13,066 nt of DNA from Synergistaceae bacterium (lineage in GTDB: Bacteria; Synergistota; Synergistia; Synergistales; Synergistaceae), in contig JAISWP010000256.1 of assembly GCA_031271065.1 (NCBI GenBank), forward strand, positions 1 through 13,066, read 5' to 3'. A model generated the notes under the pieces. The model had not been told where the DNA came from. It saw nothing but the letters and a program-made list of their open reading frames with translations, and did no database searches. The translations under genes and the position numbers were made by a program. Shown one piece after another: positions 6,269 through 13,053 of the stretch (position 1 is the stretch's first letter; each line of letters opens with the position of its first letter).

Positions 6269-7378
6269 GTGACTGGATTCACATTCCAAAATCTTTGTAT
6301 GATAGGGGTAGGGGCGCTTCTGCTTTATCTCGCGATTGAAAAAAATTTCGAACCCAACCTGCTCTTGGCGATGGGTTTTGGGACTATTCTCGCAAATCTT
6401 CCCATGTCGTCGGCTCTGGACCAGACCGTCGGCGGGGAAGTGCTGGAGGGGGCGCTCTCCCTGCTGTTCAACGCCGGAGTGGCCAATGAACTCTTCCCTC
6501 TGCTGATTTTCATAGCAGTCGGCGCTATGTGTGACTTCACCCCTCTCATTTCCAACCCCAGGATGTTCATCTTCGGCCTGACGGCCCAGGTCGGGATATT
6601 CCTTACGATGGGAGTGGCGATTCTGCTGGGTTTTGACATCAAGGAAGCCGCGTCGATAGGGATAATCGGGGCGGCGGACGGGCCCACCGCGATATATGTG
6701 GCGAACAGGTTCGCCCAGCATCTGTTCGCTCCGATCTCCGTGGCCGCGTATACGTATATGGCTATGGTCCCCCTGATACAGCCGCCTGTGATAAAGCTGA
6801 TGACGACGAAAAAAGAGCGGGCCATGAGCATGACCTACGTCGAGCGTCCGGTATCGAGAAGGACGCTGATACTGTTCCCGATCGCGGTGACAGCGGCGGC
6901 GGGGCTCATAGCGCCCGCTTCCGTCGCCCTCATCGGCTTTCTGATGTTCGGCAATCTCCTGCGCGTGAGCGGCGTCACGGACCGCCTCTCCCAGGCGGCC
7001 CAGAACGAGCTGGCGAATATCGTCACGATCCTCCTGGGGCTGGCGATATCGCGGAAGATGACGGGGCCGGAGTTTGCCAACGCGAAAACGCTCCTGATAG
7101 TCGGCATGGGGCTTTTCGCTTTCGTGTTCGACACGGTCGGAGGAGTATTGTCCGCAAAGCTGCTGAACATCTTCCTGCCGGAGGGGAGCAAGGTGAATCC
7201 GATGATCGGCGCCGCCGGAATAAGCGCGTTCCCGATGGCGTCCCGGGTGACCCAGAGGCTGGGGCAGGAGGCGAACAGAGGAAATTTCCTCCTGATGCAC
7301 GCCGTGGGCGCCAACGTGGCGGGACAGATAGGGTCGGTCATTGCCGGAGGGGTCCTGCTGGCCTGGCTCGGAGGTTAG
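6269..7378 (+). CDS. Sodium-pumping decarboxylase beta subunit (GcdB/MmdB/OadB family)
   Basis: This multi-spanning membrane protein (369 residues) is the carboxybiotin decarboxylase that couples release of CO2 to Na+ export in glutaconyl-CoA, methylmalonyl-CoA and oxaloacetate decarboxylases. It contains GAADGPTAIYVA (134-145) and NPMIGAAGISAFPMASR (330-346). From memory, the Klebsiella OadB residues Asp203, Asn373, Ser382 and Arg389 are essential; here Asp137, Asn330, Ser339 and Arg346 sit in the same motifs with the same spacing, so the pump core looks intact. The length fits GcdB/MmdB (about 370) better than OadB (about 430). The start is GTG 6269, with AAGAGGTG 7 nt upstream. No alpha, gamma or delta subunit is nearby, so its complex partners and acyl substrate must be encoded elsewhere. 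Confidence 0.92.
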   Translation: MTGFTFQNLCMIGVGALLLYLAIEKNFEPNLLLAMGFGTILANLPMSSALDQTVGGEVLEGALSLLFNAGVANELFPLLIFIAVGAMCDFTPLISNPRMFIFGLTAQVGIFLTMGVAILLGFDIKEAASIGIIGAADGPTAIYVANRFAQHLFAPISVAAYTYMAMVPLIQPPVIKLMTTKKERAMSMTYVERPVSRRTLILFPIAVTAAAGLIAPASVALIGFLMFGNLLRVSGVTDRLSQAAQNELANIVTILLGLAISRKMTGPEFANAKTLLIVGMGLFAFVFDTVGGVLSAKLLNIFLPEGSKVNPMIGAAGISAFPMASRVTQRLGQEANRGNFLLMHAVGANVAGQIGSVIAGGVLLAWLGG

Positions 7379-7396
7379 CCGCGGTTTCATCCGCGG
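7379..7396 (+). other. Short hairpin directly after the decarboxylase stop codon
   Basis: CCGCGG (7379-7384) and CCGCGG (7391-7396) pair across TTTCAT, beginning at the base after the stop codon. No T-run follows, so it is at best a weak or factor-dependent terminator, or a 3'-end stabiliser. Confidence 0.4.
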
Positions 7397-7502
7397 TCAG
7401 ATCGGGCCCATTCTAACGCCCCCGAGGCATAACGGACGGAAGCAAGCCCGCGCCCTGTACTCAGGATCGCCGGCGGGGCTGTTCAGGGGACGGCGGATAT
7501 TG

Positions 7503-7533
7503 TAGAATGTCGATATAACTATAATATCGATAT
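7503..7533 (+). promoter_or_regulatory. Candidate promoter and inverted repeat upstream of the hemerythrin fusion gene
   Basis: A perfect TATAAT (7520-7525) sits inside the inverted repeat TCGATAT (7510-7516) / ATATCGA (7524-7530). The second arm is also part of the 10-bp palindrome ATATCGATAT (7524-7533). A second possible -10 is TAGAAT (7503-7508). No good -35 is found at 16-18 nt for either. A dimeric regulator bound to this repeat would cover the -10 box and block transcription. The leader to ATG 7587 would be about 55 nt. Confidence 0.4.
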
Positions 7534-7586
7534 CGGATATGCTGTGTTCTGAGCAGATATTTCGGTGTCCGCAGGGGGGCCGTCTT

Positions 7587-8435
7587 ATGTGGAAAGAGGA
7601 GTACAGGCTGGGAGTTGAGACGATAGACAGGCAGCACATGCAGCTTTTTGAGATGGTCGACGATCTGCTGGCCGTGATCGACGACTGCGAGCGCGCCGAC
7701 TTCAAAGAAAAGTGCGCCGGAGCGGTGAGTTTCCTCTGCGACTACACGGTCAGGCACTTCCAGTTCGAGGAGGAGTATCAGAAGTCGATAGGCTATAAAG
7801 ATATCGAGGCGCACAAACTGCAGCACAAGAGGTTCATAATAACGGTCGGCAGCTTCGCGAAGAGGATGGCCGACTCGGAATACGACATGAAGACTGTGAA
7901 GGCGTTCTCGGGTTCGCTGGTCGCGTGGCTGAACTATCACGTCGCCGAGACGGACCAGAAGATAGTGGGCAAAAAGCCCTCGCGCGGCGGCGAATCCCTC
8001 GTTACCTGCCTCGAAAGTTTCTCGGACAGCGCTTCCGGCGTGATCATGACCATGCTGGGGCTGAGCCGGGACGAGATCACGAAAACGATGCCTCCCAAGA
8101 GAAGTTTCAAGGGAGATATAACGTTCGAGATAGGGCTGACCGGCGATATTGCCGGCAAAGCTGTGTTCGCCTACTCTGCCGATTTCGCGCGCTCTGTCAT
8201 AAAGTCGCTCATATCGAGGGACATGGATGAACTCGACGAGATAGCACATTCGGCAATGGCGGAGACGTCGAACATCATAGGGGGCAAATCCGCCGTCATG
8301 ATGTCCTGCGGCGGAAAGACGTGCGACATCACCACCCCGTCGGTGGTTTCGAACTCGCGGGAGGAGTGGGGGATGGAAGGGTTTCATCTTCGCACGAGCA
8401 GAGGCGACATGCAGGTGCTTCTGGCGGTCGAATAG
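7587..8435 (+). CDS. Bacteriohemerythrin-CheX fusion protein
   Basis: This soluble 282-residue protein joins two domains. Residues 1-128 are a hemerythrin four-helix bundle that binds O2 at a di-iron site. All seven expected ligands are present: His17 (DRQH), His57 and Glu61 (RHFQFEEE), His76 and His80 (EAHKLQH), His118 and Asp123 (NYHVAETD). Residues about 138-282 resemble the CheC/CheX/FliY phosphatase family: GDITFEIGLTGDIAGK and then Glu226-x-x-Asn229 in MAETSNIIGG, the ExxN pair that dephosphorylates CheY-like regulators. I chose ATG 7587 because AGGGGGG lies 7 nt upstream and the family N-terminus WKEEYRLGVETID starts there; an in-frame ATG at 7539 has no such site. There are no membrane segments and no chemotaxis gene nearby. 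An O2-controlled CheY phosphatase is inference. Confidence 0.88.
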   Translation: MWKEEYRLGVETIDRQHMQLFEMVDDLLAVIDDCERADFKEKCAGAVSFLCDYTVRHFQFEEEYQKSIGYKDIEAHKLQHKRFIITVGSFAKRMADSEYDMKTVKAFSGSLVAWLNYHVAETDQKIVGKKPSRGGESLVTCLESFSDSASGVIMTMLGLSRDEITKTMPPKRSFKGDITFEIGLTGDIAGKAVFAYSADFARSVIKSLISRDMDELDEIAHSAMAETSNIIGGKSAVMMSCGGKTCDITTPSVVSNSREEWGMEGFHLRTSRGDMQVLLAVE

Positions 8436-8452
8436 CGGCGATCCCCCCTTTG

Positions 8453-9559
8453 TCAGTTTATCGTCACCAGTTCGTAATCCCCTGAGCCGAGACCTATCTT
8501 TGCGCCGTGGTTTATCTGCGCCATCCAGTTCGTCTCGGGGTGGATGTCGGTGAAGCAGTCCCCGGTGAGGTTACGTTCCGACAGGATGCTGTTTTTTATC
8601 GGCGGGGCCGCGTTGACGGCGTCCGCGCAGGCCTTGTCCAGAGCCACCGGATCGAAACCGGCGAATATCCCTATATCGGGGACTATAGCTGTGTCGTTCT
8701 CGCTGTGGCAGTCGCAGTAAGGCGATACCTGGTTCACCACGGTGACGTGGAAGGATGGCCTTCCGTCCAGGACAGCCTTGGCGTATTCCGCCATCTTGCA
8801 GCTGAGTATGTCGTTGCTGGAGGCGCTGGGGTTGTATATGGCGTTGAAGTTGCATGATCCTATGCAGAACCCGCAGCCGACACATCTGCCGTGATCTATG
8901 GAGGCGCGCCCGCCATTGTAGACGAAGGCTCCCTGCGCGCAGAACGCGGCGCATTTGCGGCATCCGACGCAGGCGTCTGGATCGACCTCCGGTTTCCCGT
9001 CGCTGTGCATCTTCATCTTGCCGGAGCGGCTTCCCGAACCCATGCCGATGTTTTTGACCGCTCCCCCTATACCGGTGCATTCGTGGCATTTGAAATGATT
9101 CAGGGATATGATGACGTCGGCGTCCATGATCGCGCGCCCTATATCGGCGGTCCGGACGTACCTGCCGCCCGAGACCGGCACCTCCACGCTGTCCGTGCCC
9201 TTGAGGCCGTCCGCTATGATCACGTGGCACCCCGCCGAGAAGGGGGAGTATCCGTTCTCATAGGCGGCTTCGAGGTGTACCAGGGCATTGTTTCTCCTGC
9301 CCACGTAGAGCGTATTGCAGTCCGTTAGAAACGGCATCCCGCCAAGTTCTTTCACACGCCCGGCGACGACCCTGGCGAAGCTGGGGCGCAGATACGCCAG
9401 GTTCCCCGGTTCCCCGAAATGTATTTTGATCGCGGTATATTTCTGCCTGAAGTCGATTTTCCCGATGCCCGCCTCGTCGATCAGCCTGCGCAGTTTTTCG
9501 AGAAGGTTTGTCTGGGCTTTGCATCTCATATCCGTGAAGTACACTTTCGATTTGCTCAT
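8453..9559 (-). CDS. DUF362 domain protein with two [4Fe-4S] ferredoxin clusters
   Basis: This is a cytoplasmic iron-sulfur protein of 368 residues; no signal peptide is seen. It has the DUF362 arrangement: AIKIHFGEPGN (43-53), VIISLNHFKCHE (149-160), GIGGAVKNIGMG (163-174), and the tail YCDCH (271-275). A ferredoxin insert carries Cys187-190-193-197 and Cys216-219-222-226. Both clusters have four cysteines in the CxxCxxCxxxC pattern, but the Pro that usually follows the last Cys is Ala and Asn. The family's function is not established; a redox or electron-transfer role is likely. ATG 9559 is preceded by GAGGTCC about 8 nt upstream. It converges on the hemerythrin gene with only 17 nt between stops and no obvious terminator, so read-through antisense is possible. 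Confidence 0.88.
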   Translation of the reverse strand: MSKSKVYFTDMRCKAQTNLLEKLRRLIDEAGIGKIDFRQKYTAIKIHFGEPGNLAYLRPSFARVVAGRVKELGGMPFLTDCNTLYVGRRNNALVHLEAAYENGYSPFSAGCHVIIADGLKGTDSVEVPVSGGRYVRTADIGRAIMDADVIISLNHFKCHECTGIGGAVKNIGMGSGSRSGKMKMHSDGKPEVDPDACVGCRKCAAFCAQGAFVYNGGRASIDHGRCVGCGFCIGSCNFNAIYNPSASSNDILSCKMAEYAKAVLDGRPSFHVTVVNQVSPYCDCHSENDTAIVPDIGIFAGFDPVALDKACADAVNAAPPIKNSILSERNLTGDCFTDIHPETNWMAQINHGAKIGLGSGDYELVTIN

Positions 9560-9829
9560 GGATAGGACCTCGATTCATTTGAAAATATCGGACAAACATG
9601 CTTGATAATATCATATTTATCTGTATTTTATTTACTTTTACCCGCAGCGAATGATCGCCATACTCGTTCACCCGGGGCAAAAAACAGAACTGAAATTCAT
9701 TTTTGAGTTCTCTTATTTAGAAGCCTCTGACCGCCGTCCCGGCCCGCTCGTCTGTGAGCGTCTGAAAATCCTGGTACCGCGAGGCGCCCGAGGCGGATGC
9801 GCGCGTAATTTTCCGCCGCCTCGGGCCTG
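9560..9829. other. Intergenic region between divergent genes (DUF362 protein and BI-1 family protein)
   Basis: No convincing gene lies in this stretch. The part from 9601 to 9640 is strikingly AT-rich for this DNA and probably holds the minus-strand promoter (TATTAT at 9610-9605 as a -10, no good -35). An AT-rich hairpin is formed by AGAACT (9686-9691) and AGTTCT (9706-9711). A small stem CGCTC/GAGCG follows near 9747-9762. Nothing resembling a tRNA or a known structured RNA was recognised. Confidence 0.4.
9786..9826. other. GC-rich inverted repeat upstream of the BI-1 family gene
   Basis: GCCCGAGGCGG (9786-9796) and CCGCCTCGGGC (9816-9826) are perfect 11-bp arms separated by 19 nt. No T-run follows on either strand, so it is not a plain terminator. 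It lies upstream of the mapped-by-eye promoter and so would not be in the BI-1 transcript. Possible binding site or end of an unseen RNA. Confidence 0.5.
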
Positions 9830-9845
9830 ATGATTGTACAATCAT
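9830..9845. promoter_or_regulatory. Perfect 16-bp palindrome abutting the BI-1 promoter (probable operator)
   Basis: ATGATTGTACAATCAT is fully self-complementary and ends 5 bp before the -35 box at 9851. That position suits an activator, or a repressor covering the upstream edge. The core TTGTACAA resembles half-sites used by several dimeric families (e.g. GntR type), but I cannot name the regulator. Confidence 0.6.
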
Positions 9846-9850
9846 ACAGT

Positions 9851-9879
9851 TTGCGTTTTGGAGCAAGCTGCCGTATAAT
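9851..9879 (+). promoter_or_regulatory. Sigma-70 promoter of the BI-1 family gene
   Basis: TTGCGT (9851-9856) and TATAAT (9874-9879) are separated by exactly 17 nt; the -10 is perfect. Transcription would begin near 9886, giving a 34-nt leader to ATG 9920. Confidence 0.75.
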
Positions 9880-9919
9880 TTTCGCAGGCAGGTCTTGAAT
9901 CACGAGAGGGGGATGCGGA

Positions 9920-10633
9920 ATGGATTACGACAGAGACAGAACGTTCGGGGACGTCGCCGGGAAGAGCGGCGCTCTTTCGCAGTCTTTCATGAGCAGGGTA
10001 TATATGTGGATGACTTTCGGTCTGGCAGCCACGGGAGCGGTGGCCTATTATGCGTCTACGAGCCCGGCTGTGATCCAGGCGATTTTCGGGAGGAGCGTAA
10101 TTCCGTGGGTCGTCATTATGCTGGCGGAACTGGGGCTGGTCTTTTTCCTGTCCTCCAGGGTCATGACGCTGAACCCATCCACGGCCAGCGCTCTGTTTTT
10201 CGTCTACTCAGCGCTGAACGGGATAACGCTCTCCCCGATATTCCTCATTTACGAACTTGGGTCGATATCCTCGACGTTTTTCATAACGGCCGGGGTTTTC
10301 GGGGGAATGAGCATGTACGGAACCGTGACAAAGCGGGATCTGACCGGCTGGGGAAGTTTCCTGTCGATGGGGCTTTGGGGCATACTCATCGCGCTGGCGG
10401 TGAACATGTTCGTCAGAAGCGAGAGAATGAGCCTGGTCACGTCCGTAATCGCCGTGATAGTCTTTACGGGTCTGGCGGCGTACGATACGCACAAACTGCG
10501 CAGGATAGCGAGCCAGGGCGGCTTCGGCGACGACGCCAGGGACAATCTGGCGGTCCTGGGAGCGCTCACTCTGTACCTCGATTTTGTCAACCTCTTTCTG
10601 CACCTCATACGGATAATGGGCAAAAGGAAGTAG
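9920..10633 (+). CDS. Bax inhibitor-1 / YccA family membrane protein
   Basis: This inner-membrane protein (237 residues) of the TMBIM/BI-1 family has about seven membrane segments after a short polar N-terminus. Family marks include QSFMSRVYMWMTFGLAATG (21-39), LSPIFLIY (104-111), GLAAYDTHKLRRI (184-196) and LTLYLDFVNLFL (216-227). The two aspartates Asp189 and Asp221 correspond to the pair that, in Bacillus YetJ, controls a pH-dependent Ca2+ leak. Bacterial members are thought to be ion channels or to take part in membrane-protein quality control; the exact role here is unknown. GAGGGGGA lies 7 nt before the ATG. It is a single-gene unit with its own promoter, an operator-like palindrome and a terminator. 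Confidence 0.93.
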   Translation: MDYDRDRTFGDVAGKSGALSQSFMSRVYMWMTFGLAATGAVAYYASTSPAVIQAIFGRSVIPWVVIMLAELGLVFFLSSRVMTLNPSTASALFFVYSALNGITLSPIFLIYELGSISSTFFITAGVFGGMSMYGTVTKRDLTGWGSFLSMGLWGILIALAVNMFVRSERMSLVTSVIAVIVFTGLAAYDTHKLRRIASQGGFGDDARDNLAVLGALTLYLDFVNLFLHLIRIMGKRK

Positions 10634-10661
10634 CGAACCTGCTCTGCATCGCGAACATGAG

Positions 10662-10690
10662 GCGCGGACGGGGAACCGTCCGCGCTTTTT
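10662..10690 (+). terminator. Intrinsic terminator of the BI-1 family gene
   Basis: GCGCGGACGG (10662-10671) pairs perfectly with CCGTCCGCGC (10676-10685) over 10 bp with a GGAA tetraloop (GNRA type), then five Ts. It begins 28 nt after the stop codon. Confidence 0.92.
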
Positions 10691-10715
10691 ATATACGGGC
10701 CGCCCGATACACGGC

Positions 10716-10744
10716 TTGACACCGCATCTCCCTTCTCCTATGCT
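10716..10744 (+). promoter_or_regulatory. Sigma-70 promoter of the oxidoreductase/TIM-barrel operon
   Basis: TTGACA (10716-10721) is a perfect -35 box and TATGCT (10739-10744) a 4/6 -10 box, with 17 nt between. Transcription would begin near 10751, leaving about 100 nt of leader before GTG 10854. The leader holds two T-rich runs and no clear hairpin. Confidence 0.75.
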
Positions 10745-10853
10745 TTGCGTGCACCTGACAAGTTCATTTAAAAAAAGATGCGGATCGTTCGGCGTGTTCC
10801 TGGCAGTTCCGTTTTTTCATGGGTTTTTGAGATCATGGGGGAGGTGTTTTTTT

Positions 10854-12029
10854 GTGATCGAAGGGAGAGATATAGTCTCGGCGGGGCCCAGGCTCAGGTA
10901 CGGGCTGGTGGGGGGAGGCCCCGGCTCTTTCATCGCGGGGGTGCACAGGGCCGGCATAGATCTGACTAGAGCGGCCGACATAACGGCGGGCTGTTTTTCC
11001 CGCGACCGGGAGAAAAGTCTCGCGGCAGGTTCGGCAGCCGGAGTCTCCGAGGACAGGATATACGGGTCTTACGGCGAGATGGCGGAGGCCGAATCGGCGC
11101 GGCCTGACGGGATAGACTTCGTCGTGGTGACGACCCCGAACGGCACACACTACGAGATATGCAGGGCTTTTCTGGACCGCGGCATAAACGTCTCCTGCGA
11201 CAAACCTCTCTCTCTCACTACCGACGAAGCGCTGGACCTGGTGCGCAGGGTCCGCGGCAAGGATCTGTCTTTCATGGTCACCTATGTGTACACTGGCTAT
11301 CCATTGGTGCGTCACGCCAGGGAGCTGATCAGAAACGGCGGGATAGGGGACGTCAGAGTAGTGATGGCCGAATACGCGCAGGACTGGCTGGCAGACCGGT
11401 TGGAGGACACTAAGACGGTCTGGCGCACCGACCCTGAGCAGGCGGGCGTATCCTGCTGCGTCGGGGACATAGGCACCCATATCGAGAACATGGTTCACTT
11501 TGTGACAGGGCTCGAGATAGACAGAATATCGGCGGTTCTGTCGACCTTCGTCCCGGGGAGGGAACTGGACGACAACGCTCTTGTCACGGTCAAATACCGC
11601 GGCGGAGCCGTAGGTCACTACTGGCCGTCGCAGGTGGCGGCGGGACGTGAGAACGGACTCTCTTTCCGCGTGTACGGAACAGAAGGGTCAATCGAATGGC
11701 ACCAGGAAAACCCAAACGAGATGAGGTTCGCGAGGAAGGGACACCCCTCGGTGACGCTTACCAGAGGGGGCTATGACCTCGGCCCCTCCGCCGCGCGATG
11801 GACGCGTATGCCGTCGGGGCATCCGGAGGGGCTGTTCGCGGCCTGGGCCAATTTGTACGAGGCGTACTGCAGCACGATAAAAAATAAACGTCAGGGGAAG
11901 GCTCAGGACGAATTCGAGATATTTCCCACCGCTTTTGACGGCGCTCGCGGCGTAAAATTCGTCCATGACTGCGTCGCCAGCAGCAGGGCGGATTCGGCTT
12001 GGGTCGACGGCGCTCCGCCGGTCCTTTGA
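10854..12029 (+). CDS. Gfo/Idh/MocA family NAD(P)-dependent oxidoreductase
   Basis: This cytoplasmic enzyme (391 residues) oxidises or reduces a hydroxyl of a sugar, inositol or glycoside using NAD(P). The N-terminal Rossmann fold shows YGLVGGGPGSFIAGVH (16-31) and VVVTTPNGTHYEI (90-102). Next come CDKPLS (115-120), the family's E-K-P motif with Asp in place of Glu but Lys117 kept, and GDIGTHIEN (194-202), where Asp195 and His199 are the usual catalytic pair. The C-terminal alpha/beta domain follows, with YGTEGSIEWHQENPNE. I chose GTG 10854 because GGGGGAGGTG lies 8 nt upstream. A longer open frame runs back to 10716 but overlaps the promoter and cannot be translated. The gene is in an operon with the TIM-barrel gene 34 nt downstream. 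Substrate is unknown. Confidence 0.9.
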   Translation: MIEGRDIVSAGPRLRYGLVGGGPGSFIAGVHRAGIDLTRAADITAGCFSRDREKSLAAGSAAGVSEDRIYGSYGEMAEAESARPDGIDFVVVTTPNGTHYEICRAFLDRGINVSCDKPLSLTTDEALDLVRRVRGKDLSFMVTYVYTGYPLVRHARELIRNGGIGDVRVVMAEYAQDWLADRLEDTKTVWRTDPEQAGVSCCVGDIGTHIENMVHFVTGLEIDRISAVLSTFVPGRELDDNALVTVKYRGGAVGHYWPSQVAAGRENGLSFRVYGTEGSIEWHQENPNEMRFARKGHPSVTLTRGGYDLGPSAARWTRMPSGHPEGLFAAWANLYEAYCSTIKNKRQGKAQDEFEIFPTAFDGARGVKFVHDCVASSRADSAWVDGAPPVL

Positions 12030-12063
12030 ACGATTTTTTCCATACTTAGGAGGAGAGCGGGCT

Positions 12064-13053
12064 ATGGCAAGACCAGTTACGATATTCACCGGCCAATGGG
12101 CGGATCTGACCTTCGAGACAGTCTGTCAGAAGATGTCGTCTTTCGGCTACGACGGGCTCGAAATATGCACCTGGGGCGACCATCTGGACGCCGGCAGGGC
12201 CGCGTCGGACCCATCCTACGCGGCGAACCGGAAAGAGATACTGGCGAAGTACGATCTCGGCTGCTGGGCCATAAGCTCACATCTGCCGGGGCAGTGCGTG
12301 GCTTCCCTCTACGACGGCCGCTACGACGGATTCATACCGCCGGAGCATCGGGGCTCCCAGGAAAAGATGAGGGCCTGGGCGGCGGAAGAGGTGAAAAATG
12401 CGGCCCGGGCGGCCAGGAATATGGGCGTGAAAGTGGTCACGGGATTTGTGGGCTCCCCGATATGGAACTACTGGTATTCGTTCCCCCAGACTCCGGCCGG
12501 GCAGATAGACAGGGCCTTCAGAGAGGTAGTCGAACTGTGGGGCCCCATTCTCGACGTGTTCGACGAGTGCGGCGTCAGGTTTGCACTCGAAGTGCATCCG
12601 ACCGAGATCGCCTTTGACTATTACTCTTCCGAGAGGCTCTTGAAGGAGTTCGATTACCGCCCGGCTTTCGGGTTCAACTTCGATCCCAGCCACCTGCTCT
12701 GGCAGGGGGTCAGCCCCGCGCTCTTTTTGAGGGATTTCAGGGACAGGATTTACCACGTGCACATGAAGGACGCCGCGGTGGTATTGGACGGGCGGTCCGG
12801 GATACTCGGGAGCCATATCGAGTTCGGGGACGGGAAAAGAGGCTGGAATTTCCGCTCCCTGGGACACGGACAGGTCAATTTCGAGGAGATAATCCGCGAG
12901 CTCAACGCTATGGACTATCAGGGGCCGCTGTCCGTGGAATGGGAGGACAGCGGGATGGAACGGGAGTTCGGAGCGGCGGAGGCGTGCGCGTTTGTCAGAA
13001 AAGCTGATTTCAGTCCGTCCAGCGTCGCCTTTGACGAAGCGCTGAAGAAGTAA
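12064..13053 (+). CDS. TIM-barrel sugar (phosphate) isomerase/epimerase family protein
   Basis: This is a 329-residue xylose-isomerase-like TIM barrel (AP endonuclease 2 superfamily). Likely divalent-metal ligands are Glu176 (ALEVHPTE), Asp207 and His210 (FNFDPSHLLWQG), His233 (YHVHMKDA) and Glu292 or Glu294 (VEWEDSG). AGGAGG (12048-12053) precedes ATG 12064 by 10 nt. It is co-transcribed with the Gfo/Idh/MocA oxidoreductase. Such pairs occur in inositol catabolism (IolG with IolE/IolI-like enzymes) and in systems that oxidise a glycoside at C3 and then cleave it by elimination. The reaction may thus be isomerisation, epimerisation, dehydration or lyase chemistry on a keto-sugar. The sequence does not decide among these. 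The stop lies 13 bp from the window end. Confidence 0.88.
   Translation: MARPVTIFTGQWADLTFETVCQKMSSFGYDGLEICTWGDHLDAGRAASDPSYAANRKEILAKYDLGCWAISSHLPGQCVASLYDGRYDGFIPPEHRGSQEKMRAWAAEEVKNAARAARNMGVKVVTGFVGSPIWNYWYSFPQTPAGQIDRAFREVVELWGPILDVFDECGVRFALEVHPTEIAFDYYSSERLLKEFDYRPAFGFNFDPSHLLWQGVSPALFLRDFRDRIYHVHMKDAAVVLDGRSGILGSHIEFGDGKRGWNFRSLGHGQVNFEEIIRELNAMDYQGPLSVEWEDSGMEREFGAAEACAFVRKADFSPSSVAFDEALKK

Noticed and set aside
9603..9621. Fur-box-like AT-rich stretch (GATAATATC...TTTATC)
   Set aside because: It lacks the repeated GATAAT hexamers or 7-1-7 symmetry; similarity is explained by AT-richness.
9697..9903. 68-codon minus-strand frame upstream of the BI-1 gene
   Set aside because: It overlaps the promoter and palindromes of the next gene, has no ribosome binding site and no recognisable sequence.
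10716..10853. 46-residue N-terminal extension of the Gfo/Idh/MocA enzyme
   Set aside because: It would begin within the -35 box of the promoter; GTG 10854 has a strong Shine-Dalgarno site and suits the family length.
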